In this document: in pieces, positions 35,494 to 45,161 of the stretch
Layout: the number at the start of each line of letters is the position of its first letter
How positions within the stretch are numbered: position 1 is the stretch's first letter
NCBI GenBank assembly: GCA_964513675.1
Contig: CAZEOD010000007.1
Location: 12,153 to 76,152, forward strand
Length of the DNA stretch: 64,000 bases
From: CALFVT01 sp964513675
GTDB taxonomy: Bacteria > Pseudomonadota > Alphaproteobacteria > Caulobacterales > Maricaulaceae
Direction of reading: 5' to 3'
The notes under the pieces: model-generated
Told to the model about the DNA's origin: nothing
The model's input: the letters and a program-made list of their open reading frames with translations, nothing else
The model's database searches: none
Program-made: the position numbers and the translations under genes

Positions 35494-36252
35494 ATGTTTA
35501 TAAAACTCCATACTGATTCGAAGCGGCGCTTTATTTTAACGGCCGCAGCTAGTTTTTTAGCCCTCACCGCCTGCGGAAATGACGGCAGCACAGCCGCAAG
35601 TTCTGGCGGTTCATCCGCCTATGAAGTCGCCGGCGATCATGCGATTGGCAATCCCGACGCGAGCGTCACCGTTGTTGAATATGCCTCTGTTGTTTGCGGG
35701 GCTTGCGCCAATTTCCATCAAACCGTTTATCCCGATTTCAAAAAGAAATATATTGATAGCGGGCTTGTGCGCTTTGTCTTTCGGGAATATCCAACTTCGC
35801 CGGAAAACCTGGCTCAAGCGGGTTTCCTGATTGCAAATTGCGCGCCGGAAGGTCGCTTCTTTGATAGCATCTCCCTACAATTCAAACGCCAACGGCAAAT
35901 CTTCAAAGCCGCGGGCGACGGAACTGTTCGCCAAGAATATGTTGCAATTGCAAAATCCTCCGGCTTATCCGAAGCGGAATTTGACGCTTGCTTGCAAAAC
36001 CAAGAAGAAATCGACCGCTATAAAGCCGTTGTGCAAGGCGGGATTGATGCGGGCGTCAGCGGCACGCCGAGCTTTTTCATTAATGGTGAGCTTGTAAAAC
36101 GTACAGCCAGCGGCAAACAGCTCTTTACAATGGAAACATGGGACGAACATCTTGCGCCGCTTTTGGGCGATGACGCGCCCGCGCCAGACGTAAAGGCCGA
36201 GACAGGATCGACAGAATCCGGCGCTGATACCGCTGAAGGCGGCACGCAGTAA
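35494..36252 (+). CDS. DsbA family lipoprotein (CGAC)
   Basis: A 252-residue thioredoxin-fold lipoprotein with lipobox LTAC (C27), active site C68-G-A-C71 and cis-proline loop GTPSFFING. A Gly/Glu/Ala-rich tail (DDAPAPDVKAETGSTESG) of about 30 residues follows the fold. It is a paralogue of the preceding DsbA but lipid-anchored, with a different dipeptide between the cysteines, so its redox role may differ. Its stop overlaps the smc start (TAATG), which implies translational coupling. Confidence 0.9.
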   Translation: MFIKLHTDSKRRFILTAAASFLALTACGNDGSTAASSGGSSAYEVAGDHAIGNPDASVTVVEYASVVCGACANFHQTVYPDFKKKYIDSGLVRFVFREYPTSPENLAQAGFLIANCAPEGRFFDSISLQFKRQRQIFKAAGDGTVRQEYVAIAKSSGLSEAEFDACLQNQEEIDRYKAVVQGGIDAGVSGTPSFFINGELVKRTASGKQLFTMETWDEHLAPLLGDDAPAPDVKAETGSTESGADTAEGGTQ

Positions 36253-39200
36253 TGGGAACGCTCGCGTTCAATCAAATAAGGCTGGCCGGCTTTAAGTCCT
36301 TTGTGGACGCGACCGACTTTGTGATTGAACCGGGCTTAACCGGAATTGTCGGGCCGAATGGCTGCGGCAAATCCAATCTCTTAGAGGCTATCCGCTGGGT
36401 GATGGGGGCTAATTCGGCCAAAGCCATGCGCGGCGCAGCAATGGATGATGTCATCTTCAATGGCACTAAACAGCGCCCCGGCCGCAATCAAGCGCAAGTG
36501 CTTTTAACGATTGATAATAAAGCCCGCATGGCCCCGCCCATGTTTAATGACGACGACATCCTCGAAGTCGCGCGCATTATTACCAAGGGCAAAGGCAGCA
36601 CCTACAAGGTCAATGGCAAAACCGTTCGCGCCAAAGATGTACAGCTCTTATTTGCTGATGCCAGTACGGGGGCCAATTCCCCCGCGCTTGTTCGCCAAGG
36701 CCAGATCAATGAGTTGATTTCGGCCAAGCCGTCATCACGCCGCCGTATCCTTGAAGAAGCAGCCGGTATTTCCGGCCTTCATACGCGCCGCCACGAAGCC
36801 GAGCTTCGCCTGCGCGCGGCAGAGACTAATCTCTCTCGTCTTGATGATGTCATCGCACAGATCGAAAGTCAGATTTTATCCCTTCGCCGTCAAGCGCGTC
36901 AGGCCACACGCTATCGTCGCCTCGCCGGTGAAATTCACGAATATCGGTCTTTATTATGGCTTAAGCGCTGGCAGGACTCGCTCGATGCATTGAAATCTGC
37001 CCAAGATGCCAAATCACATTGCGAAACACAGGTGCAAGAGCTGTCAAAAGCCGCCTCTGAATCTATACGCCTCGCGGCGGAGCTGTCAGAAAAGCTAGAC
37101 CCGCGCCGAGAAGAGCAATTAATTGCCGCCGCTGTTCTCGCCCGCCTGAATGCCGCCAAAGACGCGCTAGAATCCGAAGAAAGCAGCGCTAAATCCAATA
37201 TTGAAAAACTGACCTTTCAACTTGAGCAAATTGCCGGCGACATTGACCGCGAAAGCGGCATTACCGAAGATGCAGCCCGCGCCGAGGCCCGACTTTCAGA
37301 GGAATTTGACGCTTTATCATCAGCAGGTGATAATGATGCCGCCGTGGACGCCGCCGAGCAGCAAGCCCGCCAAGCGGCGCAAACTCGCACGGAATTAGAG
37401 CAGCGCTATAGCGACATCACGCGCAAAATTGCTGACCGTTCGGCCCGCAAAGACGCCGCGCAGCGCGATGTTGAACGCGGCGGGCAAAGGCTCCAGCGGA
37501 CACTGCGTGAGCGCGCTGAGGTGAAAGACAAATTGGCCGCGCTTGAAAATAATAGCGCGGCGCAAAGCTCCGGTAATTTGTTTATTTCGGCTGCCGCAGA
37601 GGCGCTAACAGCGCTGGACACCGCGCGCCAAAATGAGCAAAAACTAGCACAAGACCGTAGTCATGCCGAAAAACAAGACCAAACGGCCCGTGATAAATTA
37701 GCCGAAGAGCGCCAAGGCCTCGGGCGTTTAACCGCCGAACGCGATGCGCTTCATAATATTTTGCAAACTGCAGGCCAAGGCGATTGGAAAGCCGTTCTCG
37801 GCGAAATGAAAGTTAAAGCCGGTTATGAAACCGCCCTTGCCGCCGCGCTGGGTGATGATCTGGACGGCAGCCTTGAAGAGGGCGCGCCGCTTCGCTGGGC
37901 GGGAGCCGATACCCCGCGCCAAGACTTACCCAAAGATGTGACGCCGCTTTCTGATTTAGTGAAAGCGCCCGCAGCGCTGACGGCGCGTCTTTCGCAAATT
38001 GGCGTGATTGATAACGGCTCGCCCGATCTTTACCGCAACCAGCTTAAAGCCGGACAGCGGCTTGTCACAAAACAGGGGCATGTTCTGCGCTGGGATGGCT
38101 TTGAGGTTCGCCCTGAAGCTGAAACCGCCGCCGCAAAACGATTGCAGCAGCAAAACCGCCTCACCGCGCTGGATCACGATATTCAGCAGCACCAATCCCG
38201 CGTCGAAGCCGCTCAGTCCGCCTTTGATTCAGCCCGAGACGCGCGGCAGAATGCTGTCAATATAGCTCAAGAGGCCCGGCGGGCCTTGCCTGACCTTGAA
38301 AAACGCGAAAGAGCTGCGCAGGCGGCTGTTGGACAATATGAAGCCGATATTGCCCGCGAAGCTGCGCAAAAATCGGCCCTTGAAGACCGCTTAACGCGGC
38401 TGGATATGGAACATAATGATGTGCAAGGGCAATATGACCGCGCCCAGACTCTCTTGGCTGAATTTGAATCTGGCGAAGATTTATCCGCCGAAAGCGAGGC
38501 TCTTCGCGCCGAACTGTTAAAGGCACGGGAAATTGCCGATGATGCCTCTGCGGCTTACCGCAGTCTTAAGCGCGAGCTTGAAGCGCGCGCCGCCCGCCGC
38601 GCCGCCATTGAAACTGAACGGGGAAATTGGAAAAAACGCGGCCAGACGGCGAGTGAGCGTATAGCTAATCTTGAAAACCGCCGCGGCCAAACGGAAACGG
38701 CTTTGACCGATGCGCGCCGGGCGCCCGATCAATTTGAAGACCGCCGCCAAGCCCTTATGCAAGAGCTATCCGACGCCGAAACCCGCCGCAAGACGGCTGC
38801 CGACGGCCTTGCCGAAGCCGAGACAACGGCGCGCGATGCTGATATTGCCGCCCGCGCCGCAGAAACCGCTCATGCACAGGCCCGTGAAGCCCGCGCCGCC
38901 GCGGCCGCTCGGCTTGAAGCGGCGCAAAACCGCATGAGCGAGAATGAAGCACGGATTTCTGAAACGCTGGAATCTACGCCTGATGAGCTCAGTTCTCATC
39001 TTGGCGAGTTGTCACCCGAGTCTAAATTATCCGAAAATGATATTGAGCGTAAATTAGAGCGGCTTAACCGTGAGCGCGAAAGCTTGGGCGGCGTTAATTT
39101 GCGCGCGGATGAAGAAGTCATTGAACAAGAAGAGCGCCTCACCGCTATGAATGATGAGCGGCAAGACCTGATTGCTGCGATTGCGCGGCTGCGCGAAGGC

Positions 39201-39710
39201 ATTGATGAGCTGAATAGCGAAGGACGCCAACGTCTTCTGGCCGCCTTTGATGAGGTTAATGGTCACTTTGGCCGCCTCTTCACAACGCTTTTTGGCGGCG
39301 GCGAAGCCTCACTGGCTTTAACCGAATCCGATGACCCGCTTGAAGCCGGCCTTGAGGTCATGGTCAGCCCGCCGGGGAAAAAGCTAGGGTCTATGAGTCT
39401 GATGTCAGGAGGGGAGCAAGCCTTAACGGCCACCGCGCTCATCTTTGCCGTATTCTTATCTAATCCTGCGCCGATTTGCGTGCTTGATGAGGTGGATGCA
39501 CCGCTCGATGATGCCAATGTCTCGCGCTATTGTAATCTTCTGGATGAAATGACGAAACAAACTCAGACAAAATTCATCGCCATCACCCATAATCCCGTAA
39601 CAATGAGCCGTATGGACCGCATTTTCGGTGTCACAATGGCCGAACAGGGCGTCTCGCAACTCCTCTCTATGCAGTTAACCGATGCAGAGCGCCTCGTCGC
39701 CGCTGAGTAA
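36252..39710 (+). CDS. smc: Chromosome segregation protein SMC
   Basis: A 1152-residue structural-maintenance ATPase. Walker A is GPNGCGKS (34-41); the N-terminal head ends near 170. Two long coiled-coil stretches rich in Ala/Glu/Arg/Gln surround the hinge (about 500-640, including GDWKAVLGEMKVKAGYETALAAALGDDLDG). The C-terminal head holds the signature LMSGGEQALTA, Walker B ICVLDEVDAPLDDAN and ITHNP. It condenses and segregates chromosomes with ScpA/ScpB. Full length and intact. It overlaps the preceding DsbA gene by one base. Confidence 0.97.
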   Translation: MGTLAFNQIRLAGFKSFVDATDFVIEPGLTGIVGPNGCGKSNLLEAIRWVMGANSAKAMRGAAMDDVIFNGTKQRPGRNQAQVLLTIDNKARMAPPMFNDDDILEVARIITKGKGSTYKVNGKTVRAKDVQLLFADASTGANSPALVRQGQINELISAKPSSRRRILEEAAGISGLHTRRHEAELRLRAAETNLSRLDDVIAQIESQILSLRRQARQATRYRRLAGEIHEYRSLLWLKRWQDSLDALKSAQDAKSHCETQVQELSKAASESIRLAAELSEKLDPRREEQLIAAAVLARLNAAKDALESEESSAKSNIEKLTFQLEQIAGDIDRESGITEDAARAEARLSEEFDALSSAGDNDAAVDAAEQQARQAAQTRTELEQRYSDITRKIADRSARKDAAQRDVERGGQRLQRTLRERAEVKDKLAALENNSAAQSSGNLFISAAAEALTALDTARQNEQKLAQDRSHAEKQDQTARDKLAEERQGLGRLTAERDALHNILQTAGQGDWKAVLGEMKVKAGYETALAAALGDDLDGSLEEGAPLRWAGADTPRQDLPKDVTPLSDLVKAPAALTARLSQIGVIDNGSPDLYRNQLKAGQRLVTKQGHVLRWDGFEVRPEAETAAAKRLQQQNRLTALDHDIQQHQSRVEAAQSAFDSARDARQNAVNIAQEARRALPDLEKRERAAQAAVGQYEADIAREAAQKSALEDRLTRLDMEHNDVQGQYDRAQTLLAEFESGEDLSAESEALRAELLKAREIADDASAAYRSLKRELEARAARRAAIETERGNWKKRGQTASERIANLENRRGQTETALTDARRAPDQFEDRRQALMQELSDAETRRKTAADGLAEAETTARDADIAARAAETAHAQAREARAAAAARLEAAQNRMSENEARISETLESTPDELSSHLGELSPESKLSENDIERKLERLNRERESLGGVNLRADEEVIEQEERLTAMNDERQDLIAAIARLREGIDELNSEGRQRLLAAFDEVNGHFGRLFTTLFGGGEASLALTESDDPLEAGLEVMVSPPGKKLGSMSLMSGGEQALTATALIFAVFLSNPAPICVLDEVDAPLDDANVSRYCNLLDEMTKQTQTKFIAITHNPVTMSRMDRIFGVTMAEQGVSQLLSMQLTDAERLVAAE

Positions 39711-39839
39711 AAGACTCAGATGGGAATGATAGGGTAAAATATAACCCTTCAATCTCATCCCTTTAACAGCCTCATTGATTTTTAAAAACTAAATGAAATT
39801 ATTATTTAAAATCAATGGCTTAGAGACAGCAGGATTCAG

Positions 39840-39868
39840 TTGACTTCATATAGCCCCGCGAGTAAGTT
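39840..39868 (+). promoter_or_regulatory. Candidate promoter of the F0 ATP synthase operon
   Basis: TTGACT (39840-39845) and TAAGTT (39863-39868) are 17 bases apart, about 35 bases before the atpI start. The 193 bases between smc and atpI otherwise hold an A/T-rich stretch and a weak hairpin (AGGGT/ACCCT near 39731-39750). Confidence 0.5.
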
Positions 39869-39903
39869 GCGCGCGCTTTTCAGGGTTACCTTTAAGGCAA
39901 TGA

Positions 39904-40263
39904 GTGAAACTTATGCCGGACAGTGAAAAACATATGCAAAATCTTTCAGATAGTGAAAGATTAGATGAATTAGCCAAGAAACTTGATGCCAAACGGCAGA
40001 CGCCAGAGGCTCAATCGCATCATGCATCTAATTCACGCATGGCAGAGGGTTTTAAATACGCAAGCGAATTCAGCGCGGCGGTTTTGGTTGGTGCGGCACT
40101 TGGATATGCCGTCGATAAAGGCCTTAATTCGTCCCCATGGGGTTTGCTTATAGGTTTGATTTTAGGCCTCGGCGGCGGTGTTTTAAACATTATCCGCGCC
40201 GCACAAGAGACCTTAGCGACGGAAGATCTTGGACAAGACCTTCCTGAAACGAATGAGGAATAG
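39904..40263 (+). CDS. atpI: ATP synthase accessory protein AtpI
   Basis: A small membrane protein of 119 residues from the GTG at 39904, or 116 from the ATG at 39913. It has a charged N-terminal half (LSDSERLDELAKKLDAKR) and two membrane helices (about 55-75, 80-102: AAVLVGAALGYAVDKGL, WGLLIGLILGLGGGVLNI). AtpI helps assemble the c-ring. It is first in an alphaproteobacterial F0 operon. The start is unclear because AAGG is better spaced for the GTG. Confidence 0.88.
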   Translation: MKLMPDSEKHMQNLSDSERLDELAKKLDAKRQTPEAQSHHASNSRMAEGFKYASEFSAAVLVGAALGYAVDKGLNSSPWGLLIGLILGLGGGVLNIIRAAQETLATEDLGQDLPETNEE

Positions 40264-40266
40264 GGC

Positions 40267-41031
40267 GTGATTGCAGCTGGTCTTGACCCCATCTCACAAT
40301 TTGAAATCCATAAGCTTATCGAGCTTAAGATTGGGAAGTTTGATTTAAGCTTTACCAATTCATCCTTGATGATGGTTGTTGCCGTTGTCTGTATTTGTGT
40401 CTGGCTCTTACTCTCAACCAAACGCTCACTCATTCCGGGACGCGCCCAATCCGTGGCTGAAGTCTCTTATGAATTTGTTGCCAATATGATCCGCTCTTCG
40501 GCTGGGACAGATGGCCTGCGATTCTTCCCGTTCGTCTTTACCTTATTTATCTTTATTCTCTTTGCAAATTTGCTGGGCATGATCCCGTTCTTTTTCACAA
40601 CCACAAGCCACATCATCGTCACCTTCACATTGGCCATGTTAGTCATTGGCCTCGTCGTGCTTTACGGCGTTTGGAAAAATGGTTTGGGATTTTTGAAACT
40701 TTTCTGGCCATCAGGTGTTCCGATCGTTTTGAAAATCGTGCTGATTGTTCCTATTGAAATCATTTCATTCATTTCTCGCCCCATTAGTCTATCTGTTCGT
40801 CTGTGGGCGAATATGTTTGCGGGCCATGTTTTATTAAAGCTTTTTGCCGGCTTTGCCATTTCCATGGTAACGGCACTTGGCTTTTTCCCCGGCGCCCTCG
40901 GCGCAATCATCCCATATGCTATGACCTTGGCGCTGACTCCGTTGGAGTTCCTTGTCGCCTTTGTTCAGGCTTACGTTTTTGCCCTTTTGACGTGCGTTTA
41001 TCTATCTGACGCGCTTCATCCAGGTCATTAA
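40267..41031 (+). CDS. atpB: ATP synthase F0 subunit a
   Basis: A 254-residue membrane subunit forming the proton half-channels beside the c-ring. The essential arginine lies in SLSVRLWANMFAGH, preceded by FISRPI, with about five to six membrane helices and the conserved end LEFLVAFVQAYVFALLTCVYLSDA. It starts at a GTG, three bases after the atpI stop, with GGAATAGGG as ribosome site. Confidence 0.97.
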   Translation: MIAAGLDPISQFEIHKLIELKIGKFDLSFTNSSLMMVVAVVCICVWLLLSTKRSLIPGRAQSVAEVSYEFVANMIRSSAGTDGLRFFPFVFTLFIFILFANLLGMIPFFFTTTSHIIVTFTLAMLVIGLVVLYGVWKNGLGFLKLFWPSGVPIVLKIVLIVPIEIISFISRPISLSVRLWANMFAGHVLLKLFAGFAISMVTALGFFPGALGAIIPYAMTLALTPLEFLVAFVQAYVFALLTCVYLSDALHPGH

Positions 41032-41067
41032 TAACTGCAAATAACGCTTTTTTCATAGGAGATCATC

Positions 41068-41295
41068 ATGGAAGCAGAAGCAGCAAAGTTCATTGGCGCA
41101 GGCCTCGCATGTCTAGGCATGGCAGGTGCCGGTATCGGTGTCGGTAATCTTTTCGGTCAGTACCTTTCTGGTGCGCTCCGTAACCCATCAGCAGCACAAG
41201 GTCAGTTTTCTAACCTTATCTTCGGTTTCGCTGTGACAGAAGCCCTCGGCATTTTCTCTTTTGCCGTCGCTCTTATCCTGCTCTTCGTCGTTTAA
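41068..41295 (+). CDS. atpE: ATP synthase F0 subunit c
   Basis: A 75-residue two-helix hairpin forming the rotor ring. The proton-binding E58 is in FAVTEALGIF of helix 2; the polar loop holds R38-N39-P40. Helix 1 carries the glycine pattern GMAGAGIGVG. Nothing is unusual. A TAGGAG ribosome site precedes the ATG. Confidence 0.98.
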   Translation: MEAEAAKFIGAGLACLGMAGAGIGVGNLFGQYLSGALRNPSAAQGQFSNLIFGFAVTEALGIFSFAVALILLFVV

Positions 41296-41322
41296 TCACG
41301 ATTTATAATTCAAGGCTTCGCT

Positions 41323-41883
41323 ATGTTAAATGCGATCATGCTAGCGGGATTAAAACTCGCCGCTGCGGCTCCTAAAGGAGTTCCCGGCGGTGAAAATGCC
41401 GGCGATAAGGTGTTTCCACCTTTTGACCCGACATATTTCGCGTCCCAGATTTTTTGGCTACTTATTAGCTTTTTTGCGCTTTATTTCATCCTCGCACAGG
41501 TTCTCCTGCCGCGTATTGGTGAAACGATTGAAGAGCGGAATAACCGCATTGCGGATGATCTGGACACAGCCTCGCGGATGCAGCGTGAAGCCGAAGATGC
41601 AGAAAAAGCCTATGAGCGCGCTTTAGCTGATGCAAAAGCCAAAGCGCGTAATCATGCAGAAACGACGCGTCAATCTATTGACGCTGAACTCTCCAAGGAG
41701 TTGGAGAAAGCTGACGAGGACGCGCTTAAACAAGCTGAGGCCTCTGACGCGCGTATTCGCAACATTCGCAATGATGCTCTGGCCAATATAGACACCATAG
41801 CAGCCGAAGCGGCTCAAGCAACAGTTGAAGCACTGATTGGGAAAAAACTATCTCTGGCTGCCGTTAAAAAAGCTGTCGGTTAG
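41323..41883 (+). CDS. atpF': ATP synthase F0 subunit b'
   Basis: A 186-residue peripheral-stalk subunit. An N-terminal periplasmic stretch (about 1-45) precedes one membrane helix (about 45-63, QIFWLLISFFALYFILAQVLLP), then a long charged coiled coil. Alphaproteobacteria carry b and b' as a heterodimer; the N-terminal extension is typical of b'. It lies 17 bases ahead of atpF. Confidence 0.93.
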   Translation: MLNAIMLAGLKLAAAAPKGVPGGENAGDKVFPPFDPTYFASQIFWLLISFFALYFILAQVLLPRIGETIEERNNRIADDLDTASRMQREAEDAEKAYERALADAKAKARNHAETTRQSIDAELSKELEKADEDALKQAEASDARIRNIRNDALANIDTIAAEAAQATVEALIGKKLSLAAVKKAVG

Positions 41884-41899
41884 GACTTAGGAGACAAAT

Positions 41900-42400
41900 A
41901 TGCATTTTGATTTTGATCCCGCTAGTCCGACAATTTGGGTTTTCCTCTCCGTTGTTATTTTCTTCGCAGGGCTTGCTTATTTTGGCATCCACAAGAAAAT
42001 TGCAGGCAGCCTTGATGAACGTGCCGATAAAATTCGAACTGAGCTAGATGAAGCCCGCCGTCTTCGTGAGGAAGCGCAAACGCTTCTTGCTTCTTACCAG
42101 CGCAAGCAAAAAGAAGCTGAAGATCAAGCTGACCATATAGTCAAACAAGCACGTAAAGATGCTGAAGCTATGGCTGAGCAAGCGCGTAAAGACCTTAAAG
42201 AGCGTCTTGAGCGCCGCGCGGCTCTTGCCGAAGCTAAAATTGCCAATGCCGAAGCCCAAGCGCTTTCAGATGTGAAAGCTAAAGCCGCTCAAATGGCTAT
42301 TCAAACCGCCGAAAAGCTTTTGGCCGAAAATATGACAGCCGCAAACCATACGGCGCTCGTCAAAAAAGGCATTGATAACCTGTCATCGACACTGTCTTAA
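41900..42400 (+). CDS. atpF: ATP synthase F0 subunit b
   Basis: A 166-residue stalk subunit: a membrane helix at about 11-30 (IWVFLSVVIFFAGLAYFGI) near the N-terminus, then KIAGSLDERADKIRTELDEARRL, the entry to the coiled coil. It ends the F0 operon; the F1 genes are elsewhere, as usual in this class. Confidence 0.94.
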   Translation: MHFDFDPASPTIWVFLSVVIFFAGLAYFGIHKKIAGSLDERADKIRTELDEARRLREEAQTLLASYQRKQKEAEDQADHIVKQARKDAEAMAEQARKDLKERLERRAALAEAKIANAEAQALSDVKAKAAQMAIQTAEKLLAENMTAANHTALVKKGIDNLSSTLS

Positions 42401-42460
42401 ACGCACTTACCACGGTAAAATTAGGTTGAACCGCAGGTCCGGCGTCCCTATTCATTTTAA

Positions 42461-43567
42461 ATGTCCGGACACTCCGATATCCCTGCCCCGTCCTTTGCGG
42501 ATAACCGGCCCCGTTTGAAAAACATTCAAGCGCTGCGCGGTCTTGCAGCTGTCTTGGTCATGCTATCCCATCTGTTCATCATTGAGCAAAAATATAGCCA
42601 AGATCATATCCTGCCTGATGTTCTTAATTTCGGCATGTTCGGGGTTGATATATTTTTCGTTATTTCCGGTTTCATTATGGTCTATGTGACGCATAAATGG
42701 GCGGATGGCGCGATACGGCATATCCCGAATTTTATATTCTCCCGCGCGGCACGAATTTATCCGCTTTACTGGCTCGTCTCCCTGCCGCTATTAGGGCTAT
42801 ATCTTCTTCGGCCGGAGCTTATTTTTTCGTCGAGTGTTTGGAATGAACCTAATCTTTTAAAATCTTTCTTTTTATGGCCCGATACCGCCTTCCCCTTGCT
42901 GGAGATTGGCTGGACGCTTATCCATGAAATGAGTTTTTATCTTATTTTTGCGCTTATTTTAATCGCGCCGCGCCGCCTCCGGCCCCTTCTTATTGGCATG
43001 TGGAGCCTGTTAGTGATAATCGCTTTTAACCTTGGCGCGGCAGAGCTTGGCCCTGTTAGCCGTATTTTATCGCATCCTTTAACGCTAGAGTTTAGCTTTG
43101 GCGCTCTGCTCGCCTATGGGCTCATGAACCAAACGCCAGAGGACAAAGCGCGCGGCGGGGTGTGGCTGCTCACTCTGAGTGGAGTGATTTTTTGTCTGGC
43201 GGTTGCCGCCTTTAAACTCTCCGGACATAACCATCCCGGCATGGGCTGGCCGCGCACAGCAAGCCTTGGCATTAGTGCCCTTATCCTGCTGATAGCCGTT
43301 TATATCCTTGAAGATAATGGCAAAACGGCCCCGCAATGGAGCGTCACCTTGGGGGATTGGTCATATGCTCTTTATTTAACCCATATTCTAAGCTTAAGCT
43401 TATTTGGGCGAATTTGGGCCTTATGCGATCAGCCGGGTTTATGGGATAATTTTATTATTTTGCCGCTCATCCTGATGACCGCCATTGTGATCGCTGGAGC
43501 GGTCCATAAAATAATAGAGGCCCCGCTAATGAGGGCCTCTAAAAAACTTCAAAAAAGACGCGCCTAA
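42461..43567 (+). CDS. Acyltransferase family 3 membrane protein (OafA/YrhL type)
   Basis: A 368-residue integral membrane protein with about ten helices. The N-terminal NIQALRGLAAVLVMLSHLF carries the conserved Arg and His of the family, FGVDIFFVISGFIM follows, then RAARIYPLYW. These enzymes O-acetylate surface polysaccharides, lipopolysaccharide or peptidoglycan; the acceptor is unknown. It stands between the F0 and gcv operons with no sugar genes beside it. Confidence 0.92.
   Translation: MSGHSDIPAPSFADNRPRLKNIQALRGLAAVLVMLSHLFIIEQKYSQDHILPDVLNFGMFGVDIFFVISGFIMVYVTHKWADGAIRHIPNFIFSRAARIYPLYWLVSLPLLGLYLLRPELIFSSSVWNEPNLLKSFFLWPDTAFPLLEIGWTLIHEMSFYLIFALILIAPRRLRPLLIGMWSLLVIIAFNLGAAELGPVSRILSHPLTLEFSFGALLAYGLMNQTPEDKARGGVWLLTLSGVIFCLAVAAFKLSGHNHPGMGWPRTASLGISALILLIAVYILEDNGKTAPQWSVTLGDWSYALYLTHILSLSLFGRIWALCDQPGLWDNFIILPLILMTAIVIAGAVHKIIEAPLMRASKKLQKRRA
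43516..43540 (-). terminator. Possible terminator of the gcv operon inside the acyltransferase 3' end
   Basis: AGAGGCCCT-CATTAGC-GGGGCCTCT on the - strand (nine pairs with one G-U or mismatch) is followed by ATTATTTTATGG. It lies 53 bases past the gcvPB stop, but within the coding end of the convergent acyltransferase gene. Confidence 0.45.
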
Positions 43568-43592
43568 CCGGCATAAAGCCGGCCGTAAACCC

Positions 43593-45161
43593 TTATTCAG
43601 CCGCGTCGAGCAAATCGGCCGGCGGCGTCCAGCGCAAAACAGGTTTCCGCGCGGCCTGCGTTTCATCAAGACGGCGTTTCGGCGCATAAATCGGGGCCGC
43701 CTTAAAGGACTCAACGTCACCAGATTTAGCTTTAGCCACAATGTGGCGCATAGATTGAATAAAACGGTCAAGCTCTTGCTTGCTTTCAGATTCAGTCGGT
43801 TCAATCAGCATAGCCCCGTGAACCACAAGCGGGAAATACATCGTCATCGGATGATATCCCTCATCAATCATAGCCTTGGCAAAATCTAGCGTCTCAACGC
43901 CCGTATCTTTCAAAAAACGGTCGTCAAATAAAGCTTCATGCATACACGTGCCGTCAAAAGCGGTTGTCATGACATCAGACAGTGAAGCCTGAACATAATT
44001 CGCGTTTAATACGGCATCTTCTGTCGCTTGCTTAAGGCCGTCAGAGCCGTGGCTCATCATATAGCTCAGCGCGCGTGTATACATGCCCATATTGCCGTGA
44101 AACGCGCACATACGGCCAAAGCTCTTGGCCGCGTCGCCTTCAACATGTTCAACCAAATCAAAGCCATTATCTGTCTTAATAACATAAGGCACGGGCGCAT
44201 GATCCATAAGGGCCGTGGATAAAACCGTGGGGCCAGATCCGGGGCCGCCGCCGCCATGGGGCGTGCTAAAGGTTTTATGCAAATTAATATGCATCGCATC
44301 AACACCCAGATCACCGGGGCGAACGCGGCCAACAAGCGCGTTAAAATTCGCACCGTCGCAATAAAAATACCCGCCGGCCTCATGAATCAAATCTGCAATT
44401 TCAATAATATCGCTTTCAAATAATCCGCAGGTATTAGGATTTGTCAGCATGATGCCCGCGATGTCATCAGATCGCTCTGTGAGCTTCGCGCGTAGGGCCT
44501 CGATATCAACGCGGCCTCTCTTATTGGCTGGAATTTCATCAACCGTGAAGCCGCATTGCACGGCCGTTGCGGGATTGGTTCCATGTGCGCTTTCGGGGAC
44601 AAGAACGCGGCGTTTATGCGTCATGCCGTCGGCGTCAAGTTTAGCGCGTATCGCCATCATCCCGCAAAGCTCGCCATGCGCGCCGGCTTTGGGTGTCAAA
44701 GCCACCGCTGGCATATTACATAGGGTCATCAACCAATGGGAGAGATCATACATAACCTCTAGCGCGCCCTGCTTCGTTTGCACAGGCTGCATCGGATGCA
44801 CGTCAGCAAAGCCCGGCATACGCGCGATTTTTTCATTCAAGCGCGGATTATGTTTCATCGTACAAGAGCCAAGCGGATAAACACCAAGATCAATCGCGTA
44901 GTTTTGCTGTGACAGACGAACATAATGACGCATTGTCTCGGGCTCAGATAATCCCGGCAGGCCAATTTCGCCTGTGCGGGCATGATGACCAAGCCGCGAT
45001 GCTGTGCCTTTTGGCTGCGGTAAATCCACACCCGTATTTTGTGGTGTGCCGACTTCAAAGATTAATTTTTCAACTTGATTAAGCGCTTTTGACCCCGACA
45101 TGGTTGGGGCATCATTGACATTCGCGGCTTGCGGCGTTGTTGGGCGTCCTTGATTATTCAT
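43593..45161 (-). CDS. gcvPB: Glycine dehydrogenase (decarboxylating) subunit 2
   Basis: A 522-residue PLP enzyme, the catalytic half of split P-protein. The PLP lysine is in HINLHKTFSTPHGGGGPGSGP, SAHGTNPATA and YFYCDGANFNA flank the cofactor site, and LGSCTMKHNPRLNE is the family N-terminal signature. Together with GcvPA it decarboxylates glycine and transfers the aminomethyl group to GcvH. It overlaps gcvPA by four bases (ATGA), which shows coupling. Confidence 0.97.
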   Translation of the reverse strand: MNNQGRPTTPQAANVNDAPTMSGSKALNQVEKLIFEVGTPQNTGVDLPQPKGTASRLGHHARTGEIGLPGLSEPETMRHYVRLSQQNYAIDLGVYPLGSCTMKHNPRLNEKIARMPGFADVHPMQPVQTKQGALEVMYDLSHWLMTLCNMPAVALTPKAGAHGELCGMMAIRAKLDADGMTHKRRVLVPESAHGTNPATAVQCGFTVDEIPANKRGRVDIEALRAKLTERSDDIAGIMLTNPNTCGLFESDIIEIADLIHEAGGYFYCDGANFNALVGRVRPGDLGVDAMHINLHKTFSTPHGGGGPGSGPTVLSTALMDHAPVPYVIKTDNGFDLVEHVEGDAAKSFGRMCAFHGNMGMYTRALSYMMSHGSDGLKQATEDAVLNANYVQASLSDVMTTAFDGTCMHEALFDDRFLKDTGVETLDFAKAMIDEGYHPMTMYFPLVVHGAMLIEPTESESKQELDRFIQSMRHIVAKAKSGDVESFKAAPIYAPKRRLDETQAARKPVLRWTPPADLLDAAE

